A stretch of DNA of 64,000 bases from Pseudomonas sp. Irchel 3E20 (GCF_900187645.1 NZ_FYEE01000010.1:124001-188000); one strand, 5' to 3'. Numbered from the stretch's first letter, positions 1-9,116 are shown. Numbers and translations: made by a program. The notes: generated from the letters alone by a model not told the origin.

Positions 1-2314
1 CAGGCAGGCGCAGCACCGCCATGGCCTTCTCACCCGAAATCACGTCAATTGCGCGATAACCGATTGCCCCTTCAGTGAGCGTCAGTTGCGTCACCGATTG
101 TGTGGCTTCGACATTGCTAGGCAGGCTCTCCAAATCGACACTGGCCGCCGTACGCTGATAGCTACCGATGTCGGAAATGACCGCTTTGCCAAAGGCGTTG
201 GTGCGCGTCGGTGCGCCGTAACCCCGCATAGGTACATCGGGTACACCGCCGGTATCGATCATCAGGCGGGTGCCACCCTGGCTGTTGGTACGATGCAGGG
301 CGCCACCATGAGCCGTCAGCGTGCCACCACCGCGAATTGAGGCACCGAGGGTGCGGCTATCGCCTTGTTGGGTGCTGGCGCTCAGATCAATATCGGCCCA
401 ATCACCGACATGATTCAGATAGCCGCTGGCAGCGTTGTTGCTGGCGCTCAGTTGATAGCTGTTACGTTCATCGATGCGGTCGCTGTAGCGTGTTGAAAAC
501 GTGTTTTGGCCTGCCGCTCTATTTGCATCCAGCGACAGTGTGCCGGTGCGCCCCAATGGCAGGCTGACGGTCAGCGCCATACCGTTGTCCTTATAGTTGT
601 AATCCTGGCTGCGATACATGTTCAGGGACAAGCTCATGTTTTTGACGGACCCCACATTGAAGTAGCGGGATAACGATAGATTCCAGCGCGAACTATCCGG
701 CTGTCCCCAATAAGTTCGTTTGTTATAACTGGCGTAGACAGTGGCTCCCAGGTCACGGAATTGCTTGCTCATCGTTACCGTATAAAGGGCCTTGCTATCG
801 CCAATCGGCCTCCAGCTACTACCACGGTCATTCATTTCGTCGTGCCGCCCGGCAAGTTCACCATTCAACCCGTAATGGCGGGCGTCCAGATATTCCCCCA
901 TGCTCAGGAAGTTCTTATCGGAAAACCGATAACCGGCGAACGTTACTTGGCTGTCGTATCGTTCAAAGTTCTTGGAGTATTGAAGACGGTAGGACTTGCC
1001 CGACAACGACTCATTCCAAACATCGGCATGGGACTGCGTCACATCCAGCGATACAGCCCCGAATGCCATCAGGTCACGGCCCACACCGAGAGTCAGCGCA
1101 CGGTAGTTGCTATCAGCTATACCACCGCCCAAAAGCGACCAGCCATTGCTGATCCCCCAGGAGAATTCGCCGGTACCGAAAAAGTCGCCGTCACCACCGT
1201 GCTGGAGATTGGACGGTCTGCCGGTGGCGAGCTTGTACCGAATCTGCCCTGGTCGGGTCAGGTAGGGAACGCCTGCCGTATCCATCTGGAATCTCTGCAC
1301 GGTTCCGTCTTGCTCTTCCACCCGCACATCCAGCGTGCCGGACACCGCATCGCTAAGGTCCTGGATGCGAAAAGGCCCTGCCGCAACAAGCGTTTCATAC
1401 AGCACACGCCCTTGCTGGCTGATGATGACTTTGGCATTAGTCTTGGCGACGCCTACCACTTGCGGTGCGTAACCACGCAAATTGGGCGGCAGTTGGCTTT
1501 CATCCGACTTGAGTGCAGCCCCGGTAAAACGAAAGCTGTCAAACAGGTCCGAATACAAGTAGTCCTCGCCCACCACCAGCCGCGCCTTCAATGACGGAAC
1601 GGCGCGATACGCGTAATAACGGCTCCATTCCAGTTTCTGACCGACCGGCAACGCCTCACTTCGGTTGTCTACTCGCCCCTGCCAATCGGCCCTCAAACGC
1701 CATGCCCCGGCATTGGCTCCCAGTGTTCCGTTACCACTGAGGCTATTGCGGGTGCCGTCTTTCTTTTGATAGTTGGACTGCGCCGTCATGTTGTAGTCAA
1801 GCAGCAGCCCGGGCACCCCTTCATCCCAGCGAGAAGGCGGGTCCCAGTTGATGGCGCTGTATTCCAGATAGGCCTGGGGGATGTTGATGTTCAGTGTCGA
1901 GGTGGCCAAATCTGCACTGACTTCAACGCCGGCCAAGCCTTTGATATCCAGGCACTGCCCACCTTTCCAGCCGACGAGTGCGGCAACTTCTGAGGCTTTG
2001 AGGCCCAGTAGTTCCACCAGATCTTCAGTTAAACAAGCCTGACTGCCCTTGGGGTCATTGTCAGGGGGATAAAACGCGACTGATTGCTCGGCAATAGCCT
2101 GGGCATTAACCTGCACCATCATCGAATAAGTGCCAGGCATAACAAACCCACTACGGGCAAACTGAGACAAATCAATATTCGTGCGATCACTCAGATCCAG
2201 AACGTCGGTATTGAACTCGATATCCGCGGCACCTAATGCGGTTCCGGCCAGCGACATCAGCCCGCCAAATATACTTGGGCGGAGCGTATTTTTGAGCGTC
2301 GACGTATTCAACAT
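1..2314 (-). CDS. Fimbrial outer-membrane usher (FimD/PapC family), C-terminus off window
   Basis: This open frame runs from the ATG at 2314 to the left edge with no stop, about 771 visible residues; ushers are usually 800-870, so only the C-terminal plug or C-domains are missing. It begins with a short hydrophobic leader, then the N-terminal usher domain (IEFNTDVLDLSD, a cysteine pair in SQACLTEDLVELLG and GGQCLDIKG), followed by barrel strands rich in alternating aromatic residues (GEDYLYSDLFDSF, RFTGAALKSDESQLP). It would form the outer-membrane pore through which the pilins encoded just upstream are assembled. An in-frame TAA lies just before the ATG, which fixes the start. It is 19 bp downstream of the second pilin stop, so co-transcribed. 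No chaperone gene lies between pilins and usher; it is presumably beyond the left edge. Confidence 0.9.
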   Translation of the reverse strand, partial: MLNTSTLKNTLRPSIFGGLMSLAGTALGAADIEFNTDVLDLSDRTNIDLSQFARSGFVMPGTYSMMVQVNAQAIAEQSVAFYPPDNDPKGSQACLTEDLVELLGLKASEVAALVGWKGGQCLDIKGLAGVEVSADLATSTLNINIPQAYLEYSAINWDPPSRWDEGVPGLLLDYNMTAQSNYQKKDGTRNSLSGNGTLGANAGAWRLRADWQGRVDNRSEALPVGQKLEWSRYYAYRAVPSLKARLVVGEDYLYSDLFDSFRFTGAALKSDESQLPPNLRGYAPQVVGVAKTNAKVIISQQGRVLYETLVAAGPFRIQDLSDAVSGTLDVRVEEQDGTVQRFQMDTAGVPYLTRPGQIRYKLATGRPSNLQHGGDGDFFGTGEFSWGISNGWSLLGGGIADSNYRALTLGVGRDLMAFGAVSLDVTQSHADVWNESLSGKSYRLQYSKNFERYDSQVTFAGYRFSDKNFLSMGEYLDARHYGLNGELAGRHDEMNDRGSSWRPIGDSKALYTVTMSKQFRDLGATVYASYNKRTYWGQPDSSRWNLSLSRYFNVGSVKNMSLSLNMYRSQDYNYKDNGMALTVSLPLGRTGTLSLDANRAAGQNTFSTRYSDRIDERNSYQLSASNNAASGYLNHVGDWADIDLSASTQQGDSRTLGASIRGGGTLTAHGGALHRTNSQGGTRLMIDTGGVPDVPMRGYGAPTRTNAFGKAVISDIGSYQRTAASVDLESLPSNVEATQSVTQLTLTEGAIGYRAIDVISGEKAMAVLRLP

Positions 2315-2333
2315 GCAAACAACCCATTACTGT

Positions 2334-2894
2334 TCAAAAGTATTCCAACTTGAACTTCACTGCCGCTGTATGAGCCCCGGCCAACATCGACAACCCATTG
2401 CCGACCAAGCGAAGCGTGTAGTGAAGTGTCATGTCACCTTCAGCCAATGGTTGCAGCGCCATTGGCACACCCGGAACACTCTCTTGGCCATTCACATCTT
2501 CAATATGAAGAGCGACCCCTTGCGAGTCACCAGAGACCGCAAAGGAACGCCCGCCTCTGTCTCGGGGACCGTCAAAGGTCACGCGCAGGTGCTGCCAGTC
2601 AGGCAGGTTTTGGCCTGGGCGAGATGGATCAGGGCGTGTCAATGAACAATTAACCAGACGCAACTCAAAGGGCTGCGTATTGCCCTGCCCGTACCGCAAC
2701 AGCCGGCCAATGGGCTCGGGAGCCATCTCAATCGTTTGATCGACCGTTGTCACTTCCAGCCCGCAGGCGGAGTCAACCACTTGCCCGCCCAACAGCACTG
2801 TCCCATCGCCCTGAGTAGTCGCCTGAGCGAAAACCCAAGGGGCAATGAACACCGTTAAAGAAGAGGCAGCAGCGAGATGCATGAATGTATTCAC
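2334..2894 (-). CDS. Fimbrial subunit (second, probably minor pilin)
   Basis: A 186-residue secreted protein with a signal peptide ending near the Ala of WVFAQA, the usual size of a chaperone-usher pilin. It has the pilin pattern: G-x-V near the mature N-terminus (GQVVDSACGLE), two cysteines (about 44 and 83, in RLVNCSLT) that would form the Ig-fold disulfide, and a C-terminal beta strand ending in KFKLEYF with the penultimate Tyr recognised by chaperones. The GTG at 2894 has a strong GGGAG six bases upstream; an ATG at 2882 is possible. It lies between the major pilin and the usher. It is less similar to FimA than its upstream neighbour and has an Arg/Pro-rich insert (LTRPDPSRPGQN), so a minor or tip subunit is likelier than the shaft; that role is inference. 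Confidence 0.85.
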   Translation of the reverse strand: MNTFMHLAAASSLTVFIAPWVFAQATTQGDGTVLLGGQVVDSACGLEVTTVDQTIEMAPEPIGRLLRYGQGNTQPFELRLVNCSLTRPDPSRPGQNLPDWQHLRVTFDGPRDRGGRSFAVSGDSQGVALHIEDVNGQESVPGVPMALQPLAEGDMTLHYTLRLVGNGLSMLAGAHTAAVKFKLEYF

Positions 2895-2913
2895 CGGGAT
2901 CTCCCACCAGTGT

Positions 2914-2939
2914 CCCCTGCCACCCGAAAGTGGCAGGGG
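2914..2939 (-). promoter_or_regulatory. Intercistronic hairpin between the two pilin genes
   Basis: A perfect 10-bp stem (CCCCTGCCAC / GTGGCAGGGG) with a six-base loop sits in the 52-bp gap between the pilin stop (2947) and the next pilin start (2894). There is no T-run on the transcribed side, so it looks like an RNA-stabilising or partial-termination element that would raise first-pilin mRNA over pilin 2 and usher, as in many fimbrial operons. The role is inference; the structure is plainly visible. Confidence 0.6.
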
Positions 2940-2946
2940 CGAAGCC

Positions 2947-3468
2947 TTACTGATAAGCCAAGGTAAAGTTGGCTACCGCACTGAAATCACCCGGAATGAT
3001 CGGCGCCGTGGCGGCACCTTGTACGTACGCACCGAATTCCAGCGTGTTGTTACCGGCAGTAATAAGTTGCGGGGTCGTTGGAACACCCAGTTCAACGAGC
3101 TTATCGCCGTGGGTCATCATGATGCCCACGCCGCCCGCGCCGCCGACCGTACCCAGCGCACCCGGCACTGCTGCGGAGGGTGCACCCGTGAAGGTCGTCG
3201 TCACCGTCTTGTCGGTGAGGCCGGTCAAATCGCAACCTTCAAGTTCTATGAACACACTTCTGGGGGTGGACTTCCCTCCCGCCATCAGTTGATGCTTTGC
3301 AATCGACCCCAAGTGAACGCTCTGATCGACAGATTCCGGCTTGATGGAACAAGCCCCCGAATGCACCGACCCCAAAAACGTAACGGTGCCGTCCGCCGCT
3401 TGCGCAGCGGTAACCGAACCCATCAGCAGCCCAACGGACAGCAGTGCAGTTTTGAACTTACTTTTCAT
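2947..3468 (-). CDS. Major fimbrial subunit (FimA-type type 1 pilin)
   Basis: A 173-residue protein with a classic signal peptide (MKSKFKTALLSVGLLMGS... cleaved after AQA) and mature type 1 pilin features: DGTVTFLGSV, Cys in SGACSI paired with Cys in LEGCDLTGL, Gly/Ala-rich centre, and the terminal strand FTLAYQ with penultimate Tyr. The ATG at 3468 is preferred over the upstream GTG at 3480 because AGGTGA lies eight bases before the ATG and overlaps the GTG. It is the first gene of the fimbrial operon, preceded by a long AT-rich upstream region, and is followed by a strong intercistronic hairpin. First position plus the hairpin suit the abundant shaft subunit. Confidence 0.9.
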   Translation of the reverse strand: MKSKFKTALLSVGLLMGSVTAAQAADGTVTFLGSVHSGACSIKPESVDQSVHLGSIAKHQLMAGGKSTPRSVFIELEGCDLTGLTDKTVTTTFTGAPSAAVPGALGTVGGAGGVGIMMTHGDKLVELGVPTTPQLITAGNNTLEFGAYVQGAATAPIIPGDFSAVANFTLAYQ

Positions 3469-4153
3469 ACAGATTTTCACCTAATAAATATCTTGAACTA
3501 TTCCTGTCACGACTGTGCGCAGGACGTATTAACCCAGCGATATAGTCAGTGCGACTTACAACCCCACTTAATAATTAACCCCCAGACTGTCATGTCATTC
3601 AGAGGGCCTCGAGCCGTCGCTGAAAAAGCAACAACCGCTGTTATCAAGAAGGGTTTTTTAGAAGCGCCGAAAGTCTGGAGTTTCCAACTACTTACATCAA
3701 AAGTCGGCTCCGTCCGACGCCAGAGGAGTATCCGCGACCTTTTTTTATATATATGTCGCCCGATTCACCTGAGCAGGTAGGTCGAACAAACCAAACCAAG
3801 TAGGAAAAATCCAAAAAAGACTTTGTGAATATTTACTGCAAACTGTAAAAACATGCTTCTTGCAGTTTAATAAGGATAATTCCTCGAAACACAACTCCAT
3901 AAGAACACCTACTTGTGGGAAAGGTGAACTTACTCATCCAAAGGCACAGATAAGGATTTAACGGCGTGCACACCGATGGGTGCAGCAGTTTGGGATGCGG
4001 ACGCGAGTGAACAAGATCACTGGTCCGCTAGGAAGGGCGTATTAATCAAATACAAAATAAACCGGCCGGGCGGCAGAATTGCAGAACGCTATGATCGCCA
4101 GCCCTTGGCTAGTGACATAACTCCGCCCTCCTGTAAGAGCAGGAATCGCAGCC
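3469..4153. other. AT-rich intergenic region upstream of the fimbrial operon
   Basis: About 685 bp without a convincing gene. It is markedly more AT-rich than its surroundings, with runs such as CCTTTTTTTATATATATG near 3737 and several short open frames lacking ribosome sites and family resemblance. It should contain the fimbrial promoter (leftward) and the end of the efflux operon transcript. No invertible-element repeats or recombinase gene were noticed, so phase variation is not supported. Confidence 0.5.
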
Positions 4154-5683
4154 TCAATGGCCGGAAGCTGCCGGCCCCGCTTTGGCCGTAAAGGGCGGCT
4201 TGGCCAGCCATACCAGCAGCATCAGCCCCATGAACATCCACCCCAGCAACGTGAAGTAATCCACGGTAGACATCATGTAGGCCTGGCTGGTGAGAATCTG
4301 GTCCAGTTGCGCGTAAGCCTTGTGCCCTGCTCCACCGAGCGCCTGCAAGGCGTCTCGCGTGGCCGGGTCGTAGGTGGTCATGTTTTCGCTCATGTAGGCA
4401 TGGTGCTGGTCGGCCCGGCGAATCCAGATCCAGGTGGTCAGCGACGCCGCGAAGCTGCCGCCCAGGGTGCGTAGGAAGGTGGCCAGCCCCGCGCCGTCGG
4501 CGATCTGGTGCGGCGGCAGGTCTGACATCAGGATGCTCAAGGTCGGCATGAAGAACAGCGCCACGCCAATGCCCATGAACAACTGCACCAGGGCGATGTG
4601 CTGGAAATCCACCTCGTGGGTGAACCCGGCGCGCATAAAGCAACTCAGGCCAATGGCCAGGAACGCCAGGCCCGCCAGCAGGCGCAGGTCGAATTTGTGG
4701 GCGTACTTTCCCACGAATGGCGACATCAGCACCGGTAGGATGCCGATTGGCGCCACCGCTAGCCCGGCCCAAGTCGCGGTGTAGCCCATTTGCGTCTGCA
4801 ACCACTGCGGCAGAATCAGGTTGATGCCAAAGAACCCGGCGTAACCGAGTACTAACACGAGGGTGCCGATGCGGAAGTTACGGTGGGCGAACAAGCGCAG
4901 ATTGACCACCGGATGCTTGTCGGTCATTTCCCAGATGACAAACACCGCCAGCGCCACCACCGAAACCAACGCGCCGACAATGATGAAGTTGGACTCGAAC
5001 CAATCCAGGTCATTGCCCTTGTCGAGAATGATCTGCAACGCACCGACGCCCACGATCAGGCTGAGCAAACCGACGTAGTCCATGGGCTGGTGGCGGGTGA
5101 CCACCGGACGCGCCTTGAGCTGCTGGCGCACCACCATCACCGCAAAAATGCCGATGGGCACGTTGATGAAGAAAATCCACGGCCAACTGTAGCTGTCGGT
5201 GATCCAGCCGCCGAGGATCGGCCCGGCGATGGGCGCCACCACCGTGACCATCGCCAGCAGCGCCAGGGCCATGCCTCGCCTGGCCGGCGGGTAGACGGCA
5301 ATCAGCAGGGTCTGGGTCATCGGGTACAACGGCCCGGCCACCAGGCCTTGCAGCACGCGAAAGCCGATCAGCTCGGGCATCGAGGTGGAGATGCCGCACA
5401 AAAAAGAGGCCAGTACGAACAGCACCGTGGCCCACAAAAACAGTTTCACCTCGCCAAAGCGCCGGCTCAGCCAACCCGTCAGCGGCAGGGCGATAGCGTT
5501 GCTCACTGCGAACGAAGTGATGACCCAGGTGCCCTGCTCCGAACTCACCCCCAGGTTGCCCGAGATAGTCGGCAACGCGACGTTGGCAATGGTGGTGTCG
5601 AGCACCTGCATAAAAGTCGCCAGGGACAGGCCGATAGTGGCCATCAGCAAACTGGGCGGCGTGAAAGACGCGTTGTGGTTCAT
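4154..5683 (-). CDS. emrB: DHA2-family MFS multidrug efflux transporter (EmrB-like)
   Basis: A 509-residue inner-membrane protein with about 14 predicted helices, the standard length for EmrB/QacA drug:H+ antiporters. Motif D1 is visible at residues 28-40 (LDTTIANVALPTI), motif A as GWLSRRFGEVK, and antiporter motif C as APIAGPILGGWITD near residue 150. It is the last gene of the marR-OMF-emrA-emrB operon, 56 bp after emrA. With the adaptor and the outer-membrane channel it would export hydrophobic or aromatic toxicants straight out of the cell. The substrate cannot be told from sequence. Confidence 0.92.
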   Translation of the reverse strand: MNHNASFTPPSLLMATIGLSLATFMQVLDTTIANVALPTISGNLGVSSEQGTWVITSFAVSNAIALPLTGWLSRRFGEVKLFLWATVLFVLASFLCGISTSMPELIGFRVLQGLVAGPLYPMTQTLLIAVYPPARRGMALALLAMVTVVAPIAGPILGGWITDSYSWPWIFFINVPIGIFAVMVVRQQLKARPVVTRHQPMDYVGLLSLIVGVGALQIILDKGNDLDWFESNFIIVGALVSVVALAVFVIWEMTDKHPVVNLRLFAHRNFRIGTLVLVLGYAGFFGINLILPQWLQTQMGYTATWAGLAVAPIGILPVLMSPFVGKYAHKFDLRLLAGLAFLAIGLSCFMRAGFTHEVDFQHIALVQLFMGIGVALFFMPTLSILMSDLPPHQIADGAGLATFLRTLGGSFAASLTTWIWIRRADQHHAYMSENMTTYDPATRDALQALGGAGHKAYAQLDQILTSQAYMMSTVDYFTLLGWMFMGLMLLVWLAKPPFTAKAGPAASGH

Positions 5684-5739
5684 CGCACATCCTGGGAATC
5701 AAGGCAGGCGCCGCGCCCGCCAGGGGCGCGGCGTGAAGG

Positions 5740-6936
5740 TCAGCGCCGGGCGGTCTTGCCGAGCAAGGCACTGTTGTCGTGGATCAGCCGCACGATCATG
5801 GCATCGGCCTCCCCCAGTTGCCGGGCGTACACCGCCGTGCTGAACGAAGCCTTTTGCGGCGGTTGTTGTGCCAGCACCGGGCCACTCTGGTCATGCAGGT
5901 TGACCTTGACCTGGGTCGAGAGGCCCACCCGCAGCGGGTGCTCAGCCAGTTGCTGGGCATTGATATGGATGCGCACCGGCACACGCTGGACGATCTTGAT
6001 CCAGTTGCCCGTGGCGTTCTGCGCCGGCAACAGGGCGAACGCGCTACCGGTGCCGGCACCGAGGCTGTCGAGGGTGCCGCTGTACTTCACGTCGCTGCCG
6101 TAGATATCGGTTTCGATGTCCACCGGTTGGCCGATGCGCATGTCCCGCAGTTGGGTTTCCTTGAAGTTGGCGTCGATCCACAGTTGGTCCAACGGGATCA
6201 CCGCCATCAGCGCCGTGCCCGGTTGCACGCGTTGGCCCAGTTGCACGGTGCGCTTGGCCACGTAACCGGTGACCGGCGCGATCAAGGTGCTGCGGGCATT
6301 GGTCAGGTAGGCCTGGCGCAGTTGCGCGGCGGCGGCTTGCACGTCCGGGTGGGACGACACCTGCGTGTCATCCACCAGGGCGCTGCTGGTGTTGAGTTGC
6401 TGCTGGGCGTTGGCCAGGGCGTTTTGCGCCGAAGTCAGGTCATCGCGGGCATGGGACAGCTCTTCCTGGGAAATCGCCCCGCCCGCCGCCAGGTTCTTGC
6501 GCCGGTTGAAGTTGTCCTGGGCCTTCTGCACGTCGGCTTTGTGCGCGTTGACCTGGGCTTTCATCCCATCAACGTTGCTGTACAAGCCGCGCACCTGGCG
6601 CACGGTGCGGGCCAGGTTGGCCTGGGCGCTTTGCAGGCCGACCTGGGCGTCGTTGGGGTCGAAGTTAATCAGCACCTGGCCTTCGTGCACCAGGTCGCCA
6701 TCATCGGCGCCGATGCTGACCACCGTGCCGGTGACCAGCGGGGTGATCTCCACCACGTTGCCGTTCACGTAGGCGTCGTCGGTGCTTTCATTCCAGCGCC
6801 CGTAGAGCTCATGCCAGCCCCACACCCCGGCACCGCCGAGGAGCACGAGGGCGGCCAGGGCCAATAGCATGAATTTGCGTTTTGCGGGGTTGGCGCCGTC
6901 CTGGGAGGGATCGGTGCCAGCGTGTTCGTTGGCCAT
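5740..6936 (-). CDS. emrA: HlyD-family membrane fusion protein (EmrA-like)
   Basis: A 398-residue periplasmic adaptor: short cytoplasmic N-terminus, one membrane anchor at about residues 21-41 (FMLLALAALVLLGGAGVWGW), biotin-lipoyl half-motifs (NGNVVEITPLVTGTV; LIAPVTGYVAKRTVQLGQRV) flanking a long alpha-helical hairpin rich in Gln/Ala, then the beta-barrel domain. This matches the EmrA architecture and length. It lies 23 bp after the outer-membrane component and 56 bp before the MFS pump, in one operon, and would bridge the two. Confidence 0.92.
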   Translation of the reverse strand: MANEHAGTDPSQDGANPAKRKFMLLALAALVLLGGAGVWGWHELYGRWNESTDDAYVNGNVVEITPLVTGTVVSIGADDGDLVHEGQVLINFDPNDAQVGLQSAQANLARTVRQVRGLYSNVDGMKAQVNAHKADVQKAQDNFNRRKNLAAGGAISQEELSHARDDLTSAQNALANAQQQLNTSSALVDDTQVSSHPDVQAAAAQLRQAYLTNARSTLIAPVTGYVAKRTVQLGQRVQPGTALMAVIPLDQLWIDANFKETQLRDMRIGQPVDIETDIYGSDVKYSGTLDSLGAGTGSAFALLPAQNATGNWIKIVQRVPVRIHINAQQLAEHPLRVGLSTQVKVNLHDQSGPVLAQQPPQKASFSTAVYARQLGEADAMIVRLIHDNSALLGKTARR

Positions 6937-6959
6937 GATGTTTACCTTGAATAAGTGAC

Positions 6960-8420
6960 TCAGCGCGGCTGGGACAGGCTGGCGGCGCTCGGGCCGCTGC
7001 CGTCGAACCCACCGCCCAGCGCTTGCATCAGTTGAATCGAGAGGTCGATCTGCTCGCCATTGAGGTTGGCCAACTGGCGTTGGGCCAGCAGCAATTGCTG
7101 CTCGATGCTGAGCACGTCCAGGTAATTACCGATGCCCGAGCCAAAGCGCTGGACGACGGTGTCGTAGGAATCCTGGGCGATGTCGGTGGCGTGTTGCTGG
7201 GCCTTGATCTGCCGGCCGATGTCCCCCAACTGGGCGAGGCTGTCGCTGACGTCCCCCAGGGCCTGGACCAGGCGTTTGTTGTACTGCGCCACCGCGAGGT
7301 CGTAGTCGGCGTCGCGGGCATCAAGGTCGGCGCGCAAGCGGCCACCGTCGAAGATCGGCAGGGAAACGGCCGGCGCGACGTTAAAAAAGCGGCTGGCCGA
7401 ACCGAACATCGCGTCCCCCAGCAACGACTGCACGCCGGCGGCAGCGCTGAGGTTGAGGTTGGGGTAAAAGTTGGTTTTGCCGGCGACGATGTTCTTGCTC
7501 GCCGCTTCCACCCGCCAGCGCGCGGCGACCAGATCGGGGCGCCGGCCCAGCAGTTCGGCCGGCAGCACCGAGGGCAAGGCCACGGCGCTAGCCTGCAAGA
7601 CCTGGGGCCGGGGGATTTCGTTGCCACGATCCGGGCCTTTGCCCAGCAGCACCGCCAGGGCGATGCGCGCGCTTTGCAGCCGTTTCTGGGCGTCGATCAG
7701 GCTGGCTTCGGAGCTGGCGGCCAGGCTTTCGGTTTGTTGGTACTGGTACTGGCTGTCGATGCCCGAACGCAGGCGCCGCTCGCTCAGGTCGAGCATCTGC
7801 CGCGTGCGCTTGAGGTCATCGCTGGCCAAGTCGTGAACGATATGGGCCTGCCCCAGGTGGCTGTAGGCCCGGGCCACATCGGCGGCCAGGGTCAGTTGCG
7901 CGGCCTGGCGGTCGACCTCAGCGGCGCGCGCCTGGCCCAGGGCCGCTTCCCAGGTGGCACGCTGGCCGCCCCACAGGTCGAAGCGGTAATTGAAGCCCAA
8001 ATCCAGGCTGCGCAGGGTGCTGTAGTTGCCGCCCTGCCCCGTCGGGTCTTGGTCGCGGGCCAGGCGCGAGCGGCTGACACTGCCATTGGCGTCCAGGGTG
8101 GGCATACGTGCGGCGTTGGCGGCATAGGCAGCGGCGCTGGCCTGGTGGGCGCGGGCGCTGGCGATCTGCATGTCGGGGCTGTCACGCAGCGCTTCGCGGA
8201 TCAGACCATCGAGTTGCGGGTCGCCCAGGCTGGTCCACCAATCGTTTTTCGGCCAGGCCGCAGGGCTCAGGGTTACGCCGCTCAGCGACTGCCCGGCCTT
8301 GAGGTTCTGCGCCTCAAGTGCCGCGCCTTCGGGGTGCAGGCCGCTGTAGCTGGCGCAGCCGGCCAGGCTCAGGGCCAGCAGCACCAGGCTCAAGGAAGCA
8401 CGCAAGGTGTGCTTGTTCAT
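6960..8420 (-). CDS. NodT-family outer-membrane efflux lipoprotein (OprM/TolC-like)
   Basis: A 486-residue outer-membrane factor with a lipoprotein signal: hydrophobic segment and lipobox LAGC, lipidated Cys22. Two OEP repeats are visible, including FNYRFDLWGGQRATWEAA and a C-terminal YNKRLVQALGDVSDSLAQL pattern, and the family hallmark GRRPDLVAARWRVEAA. The length is typical for RND/MFS channel partners. Its ATG follows the marR stop directly (TAAATG), so translation is probably coupled. It would be the exit duct for the EmrAB-like pump. Confidence 0.92.
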   Translation of the reverse strand: MNKHTLRASLSLVLLALSLAGCASYSGLHPEGAALEAQNLKAGQSLSGVTLSPAAWPKNDWWTSLGDPQLDGLIREALRDSPDMQIASARAHQASAAAYAANAARMPTLDANGSVSRSRLARDQDPTGQGGNYSTLRSLDLGFNYRFDLWGGQRATWEAALGQARAAEVDRQAAQLTLAADVARAYSHLGQAHIVHDLASDDLKRTRQMLDLSERRLRSGIDSQYQYQQTESLAASSEASLIDAQKRLQSARIALAVLLGKGPDRGNEIPRPQVLQASAVALPSVLPAELLGRRPDLVAARWRVEAASKNIVAGKTNFYPNLNLSAAAGVQSLLGDAMFGSASRFFNVAPAVSLPIFDGGRLRADLDARDADYDLAVAQYNKRLVQALGDVSDSLAQLGDIGRQIKAQQHATDIAQDSYDTVVQRFGSGIGNYLDVLSIEQQLLLAQRQLANLNGEQIDLSIQLMQALGGGFDGSGPSAASLSQPR

Positions 8421-8891
8421 TTATTTACCTACTCGCTGCAAGGTAATGGGGTCACCGGCCGCCACCAGGATTTTCTTCAGGATCGCCTCCAGGCTGCGCA
8501 ACTCTTCGCTGCTCAAGGCCCCCGCCAACTCGTTCATCGCCTCAGCGCCGATCTGCGGCAAGCGGTCGGCCAGCGCCTGGCCCTGTGCAGTCAGCACCAA
8601 CTGCACCTGGCGCCGGTCAGCCTCGCAGCGTTTGCGGGCGAGGAAGTCTTTTTGCTCCAGGCGATCGAGCATGCGGGTCATGGAACCGCTGTCCAGGGAC
8701 AGGTGGCGGCACAGCTCGGCCGGGGTATCGACACCGAACTGGGCCATGATGATGAGCACCTTGAACTGCGCGGCGGTGATGCCGTGGGGCTCCATGTGGG
8801 TGTCAAGGAGGCGGTCCTTGAGCAACGCGGCGCGCCCGAGCAGTAGGCCCAGGTGGCAATTTTGAAAGTTGTCCGGGGTGAAATGCTTCAT
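8421..8891 (-). CDS. MarR-family transcriptional regulator of the efflux operon
   Basis: A 156-residue protein with the MarR winged-helix fold: N-terminal dimer helices, DNA-reading region LCRHLSLDSGSMTRMLDRLE, and the wing with the family motif RRQVQLVLTAQG. It is first in the efflux operon, touching the channel gene, and a palindrome overlapping its predicted promoter (8958-8983) is a likely operator. By analogy with EmrR/MexR, ligand binding would release repression of the pump. The ATG at 8891 gives the standard family length. Confidence 0.9.
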   Translation of the reverse strand: MKHFTPDNFQNCHLGLLLGRAALLKDRLLDTHMEPHGITAAQFKVLIIMAQFGVDTPAELCRHLSLDSGSMTRMLDRLEQKDFLARKRCEADRRQVQLVLTAQGQALADRLPQIGAEAMNELAGALSSEELRSLEAILKKILVAAGDPITLQRVGK

Positions 8892-8933
8892 CTGACGACC
8901 CTTTGGCTGCTGTGGCAGGGTAATTATGTCGAG

Positions 8934-8983
8934 ATGTTACTGCCTAGACAGCGAATGACCAAGCATTAATTAGCTTGCTTGGT
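8934..8983 (-). promoter_or_regulatory. Efflux-operon promoter with palindromic MarR operator
   Basis: The inverted repeat ACCAAGCA-N10-TGCTTGGT spans 8958-8983. On the leftward strand it overlaps a candidate -35 (TTGGTC, 8962-8957) placed 17 bp from a -10 TAACAT (8939-8934), 43 bp before the marR ATG. Binding there would block RNA polymerase, so autorepression is likely. The pattern is seen; the binding is inferred. Confidence 0.55.
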
Positions 8984-9023
8984 ATTTACCTGATGAAGGG
9001 TGTGGAGGGGAGCGCTCAGCCCC

Positions 9024-9116
9024 GTGGGAGCGGGCTTGCCCGCGATGGCGGCATTCCAGCCACCAGAAATGCTGTGGCCATTTAGGCCTCGTCGCGGGCA
9101 GAGCCCGCTCCCACAG
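9024..9116. repeat. REPIN (paired inverted REP palindromes)
   Basis: Two REP cores in inverted orientation (GTGGGAGCGGGCTTGCCCGC at 9024 and its reverse complement ending at 9116) separated by about 45 bp. This is the Pseudomonas REPIN arrangement. It sits between the marR promoter and the end of tamB and may also act as a transcription barrier for the leftward tamB transcript. Confidence 0.85.

Noticed and set aside
3469..4153. Invertible fim promoter switch
   Set aside because: No flanking inverted repeats or recombinase gene seen; only AT-rich DNA.
3976..4191. 71-codon + strand frame before the efflux pump end
   Set aside because: No ribosome site or family similarity, and it runs into the emrB gene in antisense.
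5779..8846. Long open frames on the + strand opposite the efflux operon
   Set aside because: They are Gly/Ala/Arg/His-rich shadows of high-GC genes, lack ribosome sites and family motifs, and lie wholly antisense to well-supported genes.
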